Assembly: GCA_965215475.1 (NCBI GenBank)
Contig: OZ244061.1
Coordinates: 1,674,001 to 1,738,000, forward strand
Direction: 5' to 3'
Origin: Bin80 sp965215475
GTDB taxonomy: Bacteria; Bacteroidota; Rhodothermia; Rhodothermales; Bin80
DNA length: 64,000 nt
Positions 17,074-28,100 of this stretch are shown in pieces. The notes beneath the pieces were generated by a model. That model was not told where the DNA came from. It did no database searches and saw only the letters and a program-made list of their open reading frames with translations. Made by a program: the position numbers and the translations under genes. Each line of letters starts with the position of its first letter. Within the stretch, counting starts at the first letter, position 1.

Positions 17074-18044
17074 TGTCTGTTACACCCACCACCCCAAAAA
17101 GATCCCATCCGTTGTTACTTATGGATATAATTCCCCATAGTAACCTCGCTTTAGCAATGAACAGAATGACTCCATGCCATTGATATGAGCATCCCCGTTT
17201 ACATATTCCTTGACGGAATGCTTAACGGTTTCATGTGCTAACCTCTTTAACGCGTCATAGGCTTTGAAGTCATCGGTGTAGACTTGGGTATCCTCATTAG
17301 ACGAGTCATACACAAAGCATGTAAGCATTTTAGCAGTGGCACTCTCCACAACTCGTGTTTGGATCTGGTTCGTATCTCTATCTTTTGCACCAACCACGGT
17401 GGTTTTGCCAGCGGCTCCTCGTCCAGCGTTGAGTTTTTTATCCTCATGCTTGTTCTTCTCTAATCCACCAATATTAACCTCATCTATTTCAATTGGAACA
17501 CCAAACTCTTGAAGATCATGATTCCATGATTCACGGAGTCTGTGCGCCAGATACCAAGCAATCTTTTGAGTAACATTCAGATCACGGTGTAGTTTCATAT
17601 TGGAAACTCCCTTGAAGCCTGTATCAAGGATATGGATTGCGATTGCCCAGATCTGATAACTCCGTTTGGTATCTTGCATCACGGTTCCTACGCGTACGCT
17701 GAATCGTTTTCTGCAACCTTTTTTCCTGCACCGATAGGGCATGTGATGTGCACAGTTTGTTTGCACATTCTTGCATCCACAATGTGAGCAGGTAAGCGTA
17801 TTCCCCCAGCGTTGCTGTGCAAACCATTGCTCAGATGCTTCATTGTCAGGAAACATATTCATGAATTTCATCCATGAGATTCCCTCACGGTGCGATTGAC
17901 CTAGACCCGTACGGGTTTTCTGTGTGTCATATATTGTAGTGTGTGTTTGTGTTTGTGGACCCAAATACACGACAAAGATAGTTAACAGTTGCAATAGAAT
18001 ACAGAAAAGGCTGAAGAGCCAAAAAATTAATCGAATTTTATCTA

Positions 18045-21000
18045 CTACTGTTTGATCACCAGCACTCTAGTGCCAGGCTGAACCACGGCAGTGGTATCTG
18101 CCCCACTTGGCCAACTAACGTGTATTTTTTCGATTTCATTATGCGGAGTTAACAGGGAGGCAAGGCTGTTCTGACTCCAATACCCACTCCCTGCAACGAC
18201 GGCCATCGCAGGACCAAATGAGCCATCCCGATATTGTGCCCGTATATTGGCTCCAATGGCAAATGTATTGGCACTCTCTGTCCGCAACTCGACACGAAGA
18301 CCAACCTCGGCGGATTGATTCTCAAGATGTATGACGGATCCTGCATTCTGAGTCACCGCCAGGTCCAGTCGTCCGTCCAAGTTGAAGTCCGTAGCTACGG
18401 ATGCTCGCTGAGAACCATAAATTCGAATTCCTGATTTCTGTGCAGGCTGTGGGACTAATTCGTAAGATTCATTTGCAAGCAACAGCAATCCTCGGCCACT
18501 ATCCAGTCGGGGATAACCCGAAGCAACTGCGAAAAAATTCTGACTCAGAAATAAATCAATTCTTCCATCTCCGTTAAAATCTCCCACTACTGGTGCAAAA
18601 GCGGGTGACCACTGAACTTCAGCCGCGAGCGGAACTGCCTCGTAGTGCGACTCCCGGTTCATGAACAAGGTCGTCTGCCAGTGCGTGACTTCGTGATCAG
18701 CAGCTCTAGATAATACAGGACCGAAGATGTCTTCCGCTGAGCGCTCAGAGAATTCTCTGTACGTTCGAACGTGTTGGCGCAAAATTGGTAAGGCATGTGT
18801 GAGCGTCTGAAAATCACGTACCATACCAAATGCGTTCAGATCGGAAATCCATTGAACCTCAAGAAGATCCATACTGCTGTTCTGATCCAGATCACCATAA
18901 TAAACATGAAGGGGAGAGTTCTGGTCATAGAGAACGTTTTGTCCCCAGTTGGTTGCCACCAAATCAAGCCTTCCATCACTATCAAAATCTCCCGGTGCAA
19001 TCCCATTCCACCACCCCATATAATCCGTGAGCCCCAAGGAATGTGTCATGCGAACCAGTTGCCCCCCTCGGTTATGGAATACCTGTATAGGGCCCCACAT
19101 CATAGCCAGTGCAAGATCCGTCTGCTGATCTCCATTTAGATCCGCTGCGACCGCCCCGGATACAAGTCCCAGATTTTCAAACGGTGCACTCAGCTCATCA
19201 TCACGTAGAAGCTCTCCATCACGAATCCGATAGATAGTGCTGGTTGCAACCAAAGGATATTGGCCGGGGAGAAAATGTCCCCCAACAAAGAGCTCCAAGG
19301 AACCATCTCCAGTAAAATCCCCTAAGGCAAGCGGGCCCGGGTTCTCTGCTCCAAGAGTATAGCTGGTTTCCTCTCCGCGAGGTGACACTTGAAGAATCCG
19401 GGAAAGATCTCCTGCTTCTTGTGGAGTCCGCTCATAATTTCCTACTGCTACCCATATGACTCCCGGTAGCGCGACCATTCCTGCATGATCTCCAGTTGAG
19501 GGAGTGCCCAGATACTGTTTGGTTTCGAAGGTTCCGGCATCATTGAGAAAGAGTTGTAATCGCTTTCCCTTCCCGCCTCCTAGAATCAGATCCTCATCCC
19601 CATCCGAATCTATGTCTGCCGCAATCAATGCCGGACCTCTCTGACTGAGCTTATGTGGAAGTAGTGGTTGCCGGGCAAAGTCCGTATAGCTCGTTTCTTC
19701 ATGTTCCAATCCGATATTCGAAGCCTTGAATAAGGTCTCCGTGGCTGGATATTCGGGAGGCACTCTGAGTTGAGTAGAGGGTTGCATAATCCAATACTCA
19801 CTGCTGGGGATCACTTCATCAACCCTACTGAGTCCGCCACCAGGCCAGTGCACCTCAATGACGGCGCCACTTGAATAGGCAAACGTGCGTGCTGCATCAC
19901 TGGATGAAAGATACTCCCCACCTACAATGACCTCCTGATTCTGTGGTGGTAAGCTATCACTGACAATACGTATACGTGCACCAACACCTATAAGGTTGGG
20001 GGGCAGTCCTTGGAGGTGAATAAGGATCCGTTCGGCTTCCGCATCATTGCGAAACACCCCAACAGGACCGTCCAGTCGATTCATCACCAGATCTTGGTCT
20101 CCATCTCCATCAAGATCTCCTAGTGCCATACCATGCGCTACATCGGGGATATCCCCCAAGCCCCATCCCTTCTCAACCCATTCGAACTGCGCATTCCCAA
20201 CATTGCGAAATGCAATGTTCGGCAAATCCAGATCTGGGAAATCCAATAAGATCTCTCGCCAGGGACGTCGAGAAGAGCGGGCAGCAATCTGGGCATCTGC
20301 ATCCATCGCATCGTATGTATGCCCGGTACTAAGAAGCAGATCCGGCCATCCATCTAGATCCACATCTGTGAACGTACTGCTCCATGTCCAGCCGGTTGCA
20401 GCAACACCGCTCCAGCGAGCAATTTCCGTGTAGGTTGTATCCTGTCGATTCAACAGTAACATATTCTGCATTTCCTGCGGACGGGCGCGAACATCTCCCA
20501 TAGTCACCACTTCGGGAGGGATCACAAAATGCTGTCTTTTCCGTTCGGTATAACTGCTACTCAACCTATCTGATAGGAAGAGATCCATATACTCATCTGC
20601 ATTGATATCCGCTGCTGCTACTGACATTGTAGATTGACTTGTCTTTCGAAGTGCTAGTGTGGAAGCAGCTCTAAATACACCATCTGCACTCCCGAACCAC
20701 ATGGCATCTGGGCTTTCGAAATCATTGCATACATAGAGATCTGGATATCCGTCTTTATTGAAATCCTGAAAACGTACTGATAATGTCCAATCACGAGGAA
20801 CTTCCGTTAACCTATCTCCGTTTTCATCCAAGAACAGCCCCTCCGTAAACGAACCCTCCGCAAAATGTCCATCTCCATCATTATAAAAAATTTGATCGGG
20901 TTCAGCAAGTTCAGCCCGTATCAATTGACCTCCCCGATGGATGAGTTTGTAATCCTCTGCCCAGTACTGGCGTACGACAAACGAATCGGCAGCAGGTTCT

Positions 21001-21656
21001 ACGACACGCTCAAACGTGATCTCCTCCGGGGGCCAAATATCTTTGACCGTAGCCTCCTTATAGAAACCAACATACAAATCTAAATCTCGATCCATATCTA
21101 TATCAGCCAGTGCAACCGAGGTCGCACCTCCAGATTGAGGAAGGTTTGCCTCTACAGTATAATCTGTGAAGCGTCCTGCACCGTCATTCACAAATAGCTG
21201 TACCCCGCTCCCAAGCGATGTCACAAAAAGATCCAAATCCCCATCTGCATCAATATCCGAGAATACCGCTCCGGTTGCCCTAGGATGAACAAGACCTAGT
21301 CCTACCTGAAGTGTGACATCGTCAAATGCCCAAGCCCCCAAGTTGCGATAAAGTGCGCTGTGACGCTCCATCCCTGCCAAAAAAATATCAGGTAGGTTGT
21401 CACCATCCACATCGCCGATCGCCACCCCGGATCCATTTACAACATGCCGGTTATCTACAAAGGCCGATGTGCTAATATGATTACCAAACGCAATCGTATT
21501 AGGGATTTCTGTGAACCCTGTCCCCGTGCCGATGGGGGAAAGTAATGGACGTACCTTGTATCCCTCATATAATACCCATACCCGATCGGACTCTGAATAA
21601 CATCCAGAAAAAAGGAAAGCAGCAAAAAGAAAGAAAAAGGGCAGATCTCTGCGCAT
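18045..21656 (-). CDS. large VCBS/FG-GAP repeat lipoprotein with ASPIC/UnbV domain
   Basis: A 1203-residue exported protein. The signal peptide ends in a lipobox (FLFSGC). The body is a string of FG-GAP/VCBS repeats with calcium-loop sequences such as DVDGDNLPDIFLAG, DIDADGDLDLFV and DFNGDGRIDLFLS, consistent with two beta-propellers. An ASPIC/UnbV-type segment lies in the middle (about residues 540-620) and again at the C-terminus (EIEKIHVSWPSGAD). Such proteins often accompany SusC/SusD genes in Bacteroidota and Rhodothermota; ligand binding or adhesion at the cell surface is presumed. The start is 18 bases from an IS630 remnant. Confidence 0.85.
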   Translation of the reverse strand: MRRDLPFFFLFAAFLFSGCYSESDRVWVLYEGYKVRPLLSPIGTGTGFTEIPNTIAFGNHISTSAFVDNRHVVNGSGVAIGDVDGDNLPDIFLAGMERHSALYRNLGAWAFDDVTLQVGLGLVHPRATGAVFSDIDADGDLDLFVTSLGSGVQLFVNDGAGRFTDYTVEANLPQSGGATSVALADIDMDRDLDLYVGFYKEATVKDIWPPEEITFERVVEPAADSFVVRQYWAEDYKLIHRGGQLIRAELAEPDQIFYNDGDGHFAEGSFTEGLFLDENGDRLTEVPRDWTLSVRFQDFNKDGYPDLYVCNDFESPDAMWFGSADGVFRAASTLALRKTSQSTMSVAAADINADEYMDLFLSDRLSSSYTERKRQHFVIPPEVVTMGDVRARPQEMQNMLLLNRQDTTYTEIARWSGVAATGWTWSSTFTDVDLDGWPDLLLSTGHTYDAMDADAQIAARSSRRPWREILLDFPDLDLPNIAFRNVGNAQFEWVEKGWGLGDIPDVAHGMALGDLDGDGDQDLVMNRLDGPVGVFRNDAEAERILIHLQGLPPNLIGVGARIRIVSDSLPPQNQEVIVGGEYLSSSDAARTFAYSSGAVIEVHWPGGGLSRVDEVIPSSEYWIMQPSTQLRVPPEYPATETLFKASNIGLEHEETSYTDFARQPLLPHKLSQRGPALIAADIDSDGDEDLILGGGKGKRLQLFLNDAGTFETKQYLGTPSTGDHAGMVALPGVIWVAVGNYERTPQEAGDLSRILQVSPRGEETSYTLGAENPGPLALGDFTGDGSLELFVGGHFLPGQYPLVATSTIYRIRDGELLRDDELSAPFENLGLVSGAVAADLNGDQQTDLALAMMWGPIQVFHNRGGQLVRMTHSLGLTDYMGWWNGIAPGDFDSDGRLDLVATNWGQNVLYDQNSPLHVYYGDLDQNSSMDLLEVQWISDLNAFGMVRDFQTLTHALPILRQHVRTYREFSERSAEDIFGPVLSRAADHEVTHWQTTLFMNRESHYEAVPLAAEVQWSPAFAPVVGDFNGDGRIDLFLSQNFFAVASGYPRLDSGRGLLLLANESYELVPQPAQKSGIRIYGSQRASVATDFNLDGRLDLAVTQNAGSVIHLENQSAEVGLRVELRTESANTFAIGANIRAQYRDGSFGPAMAVVAGSGYWSQNSLASLLTPHNEIEKIHVSWPSGADTTAVVQPGTRVLVIKQ

Positions 21657-21674
21657 GGAGCGACTCGTGTTAAG

Positions 21675-22700
21675 TCATACATTAAATGCTGGATATAAGC
21701 GTTTGAGCCTCACCCTTGTGTCGTCGGTATTGAACTACCAGTCGACTTTCGCTTGAATTTGATCTCTGACCACTTGCCAAGATGCGATATCCTTGTGTAG
21801 CATATCAATCGAATAAATACAGCGATTGAAGCGTTGCAGGATCCTCACGTCAATTTTGATCTCGGCGATATTCAGCCAACTGCCTCGCTTAGGGATATAG
21901 ATAAATTCAAAGTGCCCCTAAGTACTTTGGTCTCCGCAGGCTTAAAGGTATCGTAGAGTATGCCAAGACAGTGTGTGTGTTGAGGTTGTCCATGATCAGT
22001 ATGATTTAGATGGCATTGGGGAATTGCATGGCAATGTCGTGTAGAAAATGAGCCCAGTCGGTTTTGATGCTACGCTTGATCGCTCTGGTGATGCGCCAGC
22101 CGGCCAGTAGTGGTTCGGCAGCCATGAATACATTACAAGTATCGAGGTGCCTGTATTCGTATCCATCACGAACTGATGGAATGGTTTTACGCATCTCGCC
22201 GATCAACTGACGAAACCCCATCCATGCACATCACCGTTAAATTGGGGTCGTACGGTTGCTGATCTGATAGAGTCTAGTGCCCACTCCATTACTCCCGCGA
22301 AATCGGCACTGTTTTGTGTCCAATTACCCAACCAATACATCACCAAGGATTCATATCGTTTTTTAGCACACACAACACCGTTTCGTACAAGAGACGGTCG
22401 ATATAGCCCAGTTTTACGGCACGGTCAGCCATATGGCGGAAGCGATCAAGGCGCATAATCTCAGACGGATTGCTACAACTGAGCACGACCAGCCGTATTT
22501 CAAATTCGCCCCCCACCTTACGAAGGCAGCATGCACAACGACTCTCCTGCCCCCAATAACCATGCCCAGAAAGTCGTTCTCCACGGAACCGCTTCTTCAC
22601 CCGACTCAGCCTGCACACGCTCATACGCAACCCCCGGGGCATCCCTGTGCCTTTCATGCATCAACCGTTGTACTTGAGCAGAACCAACGTTGACTGCCAA
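21675..22700 (-). pseudogene. IS630-family transposase remnant
   Basis: Pieces in several frames align in order with an IS630 transposase. From 22700 come AQVQRLMHERHRDAP and YERVQAESGEE (N-terminal HTH region). LGYIDRLLYETVLCVLKNDM falls near 22360, DGYEYRHLDTCNVFMAAEPL near 22130, ILIMDNLNTH near 21990 (second Asp block), and IPKRGSWLNIAEIKI near 21870 (catalytic Glu block). The C-terminus KVDW is followed by a stop and then FNTDDTRVRLKRLYP to 21675. At least four frameshifts or stops are present, so it is long inactive. Terminal repeats were not found. Confidence 0.8.
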
Positions 22701-22946
22701 GGTTTTTGCAAAACTCCTCTACCGTGTACAAACATATGTCCATGAAGTAACATTTGTTTTAGAGAAGGGTTTTTGCAGCTTCTACTTTCAGCGAAAGATA
22801 CGATTCCTTGCACGTGATCGCCTCCAACTCCGCGCATTCACGCTCCTCTCATATCAATCTCTATTTGATTTTAGTCTGGCAAAGAGTATATCACAATTTA
22901 TTACAATACATTAAGGATGATATTACAATAGATAGCAGAGAGAAGC
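22701..22946. other. gap with no recognisable gene
   Basis: Between the IS630 remnant and the small lipoprotein gene. The part near 22700-22760 may still belong to the transposase N-terminus. From about 22860 the sequence is AT-rich. No RNA gene or convincing hairpin was seen. Confidence 0.4.
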
Positions 22947-23435
22947 CTACATCACCCCGGCCTTGAATTCATTTTCAAGATACTCGGCAATCTCTTTAAA
23001 ATAGGCTTCTCTCTCGGCGGTAATTGAAATCTGCTGCCAATCTCCGCCCATCTGAAGTTGAGCCTCTATCTCAAACTCGATCCGTGCAGTAAACGTGCTA
23101 GCTGTACCCGCTGCACGGTTCCGTGGGCGAGCACTGAGAAAAATACGTGCTCTGGTCATATTATACCCAGAAGCTATCTCATCGGGGAAGGGAGATACGT
23201 CTTTCCATGATGTTTCGATGCGTATATCTTCGGCAGTATTAACCTCTCGATTGAGTCGATATCCATACCTATTGAGGATAGCCTCCTGAGCAGTTCCTAC
23301 GATATGATAGCGTGCCGAAGTTCCGAGATTATATCGGAACATGTTATCTATACTTCCCCCATCAATGGAATTGGATCCAGAACATCCACCTAGAACTATA
23401 GCGAAACTAAACACCCATAACATTGCTCGATACAT
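22947..23435 (-). CDS. small lipoprotein of unknown function
   Basis: A 162-residue protein with a signal peptide ending in a lipobox (IVLGGCSGS), so it should be lipid-anchored. The mature part has TAQEAILNRYGYRLNREV and a beta-rich region (FTARIEFEIEAQLQ). It ends in a helix with EREAYFKEIAEYLENEF. The pattern resembles small periplasmic lipoproteins of Bacteroidota that I cannot place in a named family. A G-run/C-run hairpin separates it from the susD gene upstream. Confidence 0.7.
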   Translation of the reverse strand: MYRAMLWVFSFAIVLGGCSGSNSIDGGSIDNMFRYNLGTSARYHIVGTAQEAILNRYGYRLNREVNTAEDIRIETSWKDVSPFPDEIASGYNMTRARIFLSARPRNRAAGTASTFTARIEFEIEAQLQMGGDWQQISITAEREAYFKEIAEYLENEFKAGVM

Positions 23436-23468
23436 CCGTTTCTAGATTGATTATTGTTTTTTATTAAA

Positions 23469-23511
23469 CAAGGGGGGGGGGTAGTATTAAAACCAAATAC
23501 CCCCCCCCTTG
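23469..23511 (-). terminator. G-run/C-run hairpin after the first susCD pair
   Basis: CAA plus a run of G's from 23469 pairs with nine C's plus TTG ending at 23511, at least 12 bp perfectly, over an 18-base AT-rich loop. On the minus strand it follows the susD stop by about 30 bases and is followed by TTTAATAAAAAAC. It is likely the transcription end or a 3'-stability hairpin of the susCD transcript. The G10 and C9 runs should be checked for length errors. Confidence 0.6.
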
Positions 23512-23540
23512 ATCTTTATATGTTACCTAGCACCAATTTA

Positions 23541-25163
23541 TTATCGAGCCATGTCAATGTCAAAAACTTCTCGGTAAGCCACCGGAGCACCTCCGCTTCC
23601 TCCAACTCCACCAAAGGTGTAATTTTGCAAACCAATAGTTTCCAACTCTCTACCTGGTACTGGAAAATGAATCGGAGTCCCTGTAACCAAATCACCCAAT
23701 CCTCTGTCATCGTAATATGCCAATCCTGCTGCGGTTGCGTAAGTCTCAATCCTACGTTCATGCTTAAGCTTGGCCCATAAGCTTGCGGAATCCAAATGGC
23801 TCTGATCATCCGCTGGGGAACCTGCAGGATCTGATCCCATGGCTGGATTCATCTCTCCCCGCGCCACACGCGTGATATTAATCAACTCAGCAACGGTATC
23901 CGTACTACCACCGGTACGCAGCAACCCCTCTGCATGATACATGTGCATTTCTGTGAGAATCATATGCGGCATAGGGCCTGAAAAAGGTCCATCATAATAC
24001 CGATACCGCTTGTGTGTATGTGACGAAAAATGGTAGGTGCCACGATCAGGGCGTAAACTGGTACTTGCTCCGTGGTATGCGAAATCGCTACCATCCATGG
24101 TCGGATCATCGGGGCTTCCTACGATCCTACGATCTGCAGTGACAATATCAAAAGGGACGCGATCTAACAATGGTGTATTCAACCAATTCTGGTAGCCACC
24201 TGACTCATCTGCCGGCCCAATGGTTCGATAGTCCGCCGCAGTCCAACCTCGTCGTTGACTGACGATTTTGAGGCCGTCCCATCCAGGACCTGAGTTACTT
24301 CCAACAGGTGCAAAATCTACGGTGATTCCTGCCTCAACAAGGTCAACGACCGTATTCCAATCCACCGCGGCACGCTCAGCAGGATCTCTTGCGACCTGAA
24401 CCATGAAACGTGCAATGAAGGAGTTTATTAGTTGTATCATTTCTTGGGAAGACAGATTCAGGCCCCAGATCCAACTAATCGAAAACTGGTTATCCCTCGC
24501 AATTGCCCGTGCCTCTTCAAGCATCCGGATTGCTTCTTGGTTCACCTCCATGTAGGAACGTAGCTCAAGCGCATCATTCTCAAGATCCACCGTTTCGTCA
24601 AACACGAACGCTTGGTCAAAAATCAGCGAAAGTGTTCCATGCATCAAGCCTTGGTTCATTTTCGCAAATGCTTTCAGTTGTGCAGTATCATAGCCTTCAC
24701 GGATAAATACGTTATTATCCACACTTTCTTCTTCCTCCGCCCGAGCAATTGACTGCAACGCATCGTTTGCATTCGAGATTCCACGGTAGTTCCCAAACCA
24801 AGGATTCCTGGTGGACCCTGCACTGCCGTAAGTTGAACTGTTATTCCAGGCAATGCGAGGTTCACTAGACATGTCTCTCATGCCCCAGTTCCCCCACGAA
24901 GACGATATCTCATCTGCTATGGTAGAAAACATATATGGCCCGCTGCTGTAGTGCTGAATACTGCTCCAATAATCTGCCCACGTACCTGATATCAGGTTTA
25001 CGACATCCCCTGGCTGTGCAAAGGCAACAGTTCGGTCTGGAGAGTTTTCGTTTTCCACGGCCAAATCTTGGCAACCTACTGCACCAAGAGCCATGACACT
25101 GATCAGCGTATAAAATATAAAATTCTTCATTTGCTTGATGTTTATAGATTTCATGTGGGTCAC
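23541..25163 (-). CDS. SusD/RagB-family outer-membrane lipoprotein
   Basis: The surface lipoprotein lid of a SusC/SusD uptake complex. The signal peptide with lipobox ALGAVGCQD is best started at the Met of MKNFIFYTL (about residue 12). The mature region opens with DLAVENENSPD, typical of the family, and the TPR-like helices contain NPWFGNYRGISNANDALQSI. The C-terminal block is LKHERRIETYATAAGLAYYD. The length, about 530 residues, is normal. It lies 5 bases after susC on the same strand, so the pair is one operon. The imported ligand is not predictable. Confidence 0.9.
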   Translation of the reverse strand: MTHMKSINIKQMKNFIFYTLISVMALGAVGCQDLAVENENSPDRTVAFAQPGDVVNLISGTWADYWSSIQHYSSGPYMFSTIADEISSSWGNWGMRDMSSEPRIAWNNSSTYGSAGSTRNPWFGNYRGISNANDALQSIARAEEEESVDNNVFIREGYDTAQLKAFAKMNQGLMHGTLSLIFDQAFVFDETVDLENDALELRSYMEVNQEAIRMLEEARAIARDNQFSISWIWGLNLSSQEMIQLINSFIARFMVQVARDPAERAAVDWNTVVDLVEAGITVDFAPVGSNSGPGWDGLKIVSQRRGWTAADYRTIGPADESGGYQNWLNTPLLDRVPFDIVTADRRIVGSPDDPTMDGSDFAYHGASTSLRPDRGTYHFSSHTHKRYRYYDGPFSGPMPHMILTEMHMYHAEGLLRTGGSTDTVAELINITRVARGEMNPAMGSDPAGSPADDQSHLDSASLWAKLKHERRIETYATAAGLAYYDDRGLGDLVTGTPIHFPVPGRELETIGLQNYTFGGVGGSGGAPVAYREVFDIDMAR

Positions 25164-25168
25164 TTCAC

Positions 25169-28100
25169 CTAAAACTGGAATTCCAGTTTAGCTCGAACTG
25201 TACGGAAAGGAGGATAATTGAAATTGTCCACACGGTAAAGTGTCGGGTCGGCCCCCGCACCCACCTCAGGATCAAATCCTGAATAGTTGGTAAATGTAAG
25301 CAGGTTGCGTCCGATGATACTGGCCGAAACCGAGTGTAACACATTACCAAAGATACGAGAAAGTTGCTGGCGATTAAATGTGTAACCCACGGAAAGTTCA
25401 CGTAACTTGAGATAGGTCGCGTTTTCGGAAAAGTGACTACTTCTCTGATTCGTGTTGTACAGCACTGCGTGGTATTCAGCAGATTTCTTCATTCCCTCTT
25501 CTTTTCCTCCCTCATCCTGGGCTCCACTGCGACCATCACGATACCCCCACTGCTTGGTCGAGTTATAGACATCACCTCCAATCTGTGCTCCCCACAGCAT
25601 GTAGAGTGAGAGACCTTTATAGGTGAATGTGGTATTTACACCGAGGCTGAAGTCTGGGAGTGTATTTCCGATCTGAACCTGATATGTCTCGTTTTCTTCG
25701 TCATAGTACTTGATGGGAATCCCCCAGCCATAGCTGTCATCACCAACTTGAACCCTCGTTCCCCACAGATCATCTGCTCCGCCTAAAACGCCATCTGGTC
25801 CAGCTCCACTATTATAGCTATTTCCTTGGCCAACGGCAACCACGTATCCATCATCATTAACATCAAAATAACTTGGATCAGCACCGGCTGGAAGCTGTGA
25901 GAGATCTGTAATGAATAAATCTCCGTACATGGCCCCCAAAATTTCCCCTTCTCTGAAGAAAAACAATCCCGTAGGCCCACCTAGGTAAGGATTGGAGGAA
26001 AAGTCAGCGATGTCTTGGCGAGTACGATCAAAGATGACTCCAACTTCAATATCCATGTCTATAGATCGATATACATTTGCATTCACACTCGCTTCAATGG
26101 TATTTGAATTCAGATCACCTGCATTACGCCACTGGCTACTAAACCCATAATACCCTGCAAGGGGGACAGCAAGAAGTAGATCTTTAACCTCTGTATCGGC
26201 ATACACCAACTCGACGAAGATCCGATCAAGAACCCCGATGTCAAGGCCAAACTCTGTTTCTGTCTGTAACTCAGGTTTTAGGAACGCATTCCCCAAGGTT
26301 GATTTGGAAAGCTGGCCATTGCTCAAGCTAAGGACCTCGTACTGGTTCTGAAACCCAGGGCGACCACCGGCAGTCCCAATAGATGCACGCAATTTCAGCT
26401 CGGTGATCGGGTTATTTTGCGGCCAGAATGATTCTTCAGAAATCCGCCATGCCGCACTTCCACGATAATAGGGCTGCCAGCGCTCTTCGGCTCCAAACAG
26501 TGAACTGCCATCGTAGCGGAAGAATACATCCAAGATATATTTATCCCTGTAATCTAGGCCTGCGGTCGCGTAATACCCTTCAGAGCGAACGATTGAAGAG
26601 TAATTACTGAAATTTCGACTACCGCTATCACAATCGTCCTCTCCGCAGAATTGCTTTACATTGGAAAGATCTGAAATACCCGTTGTCACAAGATTGTTTC
26701 CGGTAGTCACCTGAGTCAGGACGTCTGTATTCTCAATCTGAGCCTTCAGTTGACCACGTGTTGCAAAATCTCCAAATTGTTTACGAAGCGTCAATGTTAC
26801 GTCATAGTTGATTGCTTTAGCTACCTCGTTACGACGTTCAATACGACCTTGATTGATGGATGATTCCTCTATGGACTGAAACCCAATATCATAGAATTCC
26901 GCGGCATCTCTATCCGAACGGTCATAACTGAAATTGCTCTCCAGGTTCAACCATTCCAAGGGACTCCACTGGGCACGAAAATTTCCAAGCAGACGAGATC
27001 GAGACCTCGATATGTCTGCATGGGTAACCACATATAGTGGATTTTCTTCAATCGAAAGCGGATCCGCCGCAATTTTTATCTGGCCCGATTCATCCGTTTC
27101 AGCCAAACTTACCAATGGATTCGTGAACATGAGAGCAAAGAATGGATTGTACCAAGCACCTGAACCTGGAACACCAGTGACTCCATCATTTGATGTTATG
27201 GAGTAAAATCCCGAGGTCGAAACGGTTAGGTTTTGCCGAACGCGATGGTCAAGATTCACTCTAAAACTTCTCCGTTCCATTCCTTCCAGCCCCCGAACTG
27301 ATCCCTGCTCACCGAGATTGGTAAACGATGCCAAGAAGTTTGTTTTCGAACTGTTTTGGCTCACGCCGACATAATTTGTCCACGTATTACCAGGATCGAA
27401 AAACTCCTCAAACGCATTATATAACGTACCTTGGTAGGGATTGTCGTAGAAAGAAGCATTCTTGGGATTCTTATCTTCAACGATTCCAGGACCATATCCA
27501 TTGGGTAAACACTCTTCGCACTCGTTAACCACGCCTTCTCCATTTAGAAAGTTGCCCGATGCATCAACTTGAAAACTATGCGACATATTAGGTTGAAGCG
27601 TCTTTGCAATTGAACTGAATCCGTACTCATTCCGGACCGTCACCCTAGTCTGATTTAAGGGAGTGGCGGAGCCACGCTTGGTTGTGATATTGATCACTCC
27701 ATTCTGGGCTCTTGAACCGTAAAGCGATGAAGCAGCAGCTCCTTTTACAATTTCAATGTTATCAATATCTAGAGCATCAATATCAACCTGACTTGAACCA
27801 AGAACAACTCCATCCACAATGTAAAGGGGTTGGTTGTTCCCGGTAATACTAGTCGCACCGCGTAGACGAACAGAAGAGAACGCACCAGGTGCCCCGCTAT
27901 TCGCCACAACGGCAACCCCGGCGACCTTTCCCTGAATGGAAGCAACAGGATTGGAGGCAGGTGCCAATGTAATGTCTTCACCGTCTACCTGGCTTACTGT
28001 GAAAGCCAACTTCTTCCTTGGTGTTGCCTCAGCAACCCCAGTCACAACTATGTCATCTAGTTGAAGGAAATCAACGGCCAGAACAAAATCTTCCGTCATG

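Larger units (their letters stand above)
15939..17143 (-). mobile_element. TnpB element copy 1 with IS1595-like ends and target duplication
   Basis: The element spans about 15947-17135. Left end GGAAATTATATCCATGAGTA and right end (reverse complement) GGGAATTATATCCATAAGTA are near-perfect terminal inverted repeats. It is flanked by CATAGTAT at 15939-15946 and CATAGTAA at 17136-17143, an 8-bp target duplication with one mismatch. The only gene inside is a damaged tnpB. The ends match those of copy 2 at 35620-37021. An 8-bp duplication is the hallmark of IS1595-family transposition, not of IS200/IS605 single-strand transposition. Confidence 0.8.
15754..17871 (-). pseudogene. ISXO2/IS1595-family transposase interrupted by the TnpB element
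   Basis: The N-terminal part runs from the likely start at 17871 (MKFMNMFPDNEASEQWF) to 17144. It holds a zinc ribbon (CSHCG and C..KGC), IEIDEVNIGG (first Asp), VYTDDFKAYDAL (second Asp) and HINGMESFCSLLKRGYYG. The C-terminal part resumes at 15946 and reads GTYHRMSPKHLQRYVNEFTG to the stop at 15754. Between them lies a 1.19-kb TnpB element flanked by an 8-bp duplication. Removing the element and one duplication restores the frame. The final stop overlaps the EcoRV-like methyltransferase start. Confidence 0.88.

Noticed and set aside
14211..18045. Outer terminal repeats of the ISXO2 element carrying the EcoRV-like pair
   Set aside because: The best inward-facing match (ATTTGG plus a few bases near 14190 and 17965) is too short and does not start with the G-rich end expected; left unassigned.
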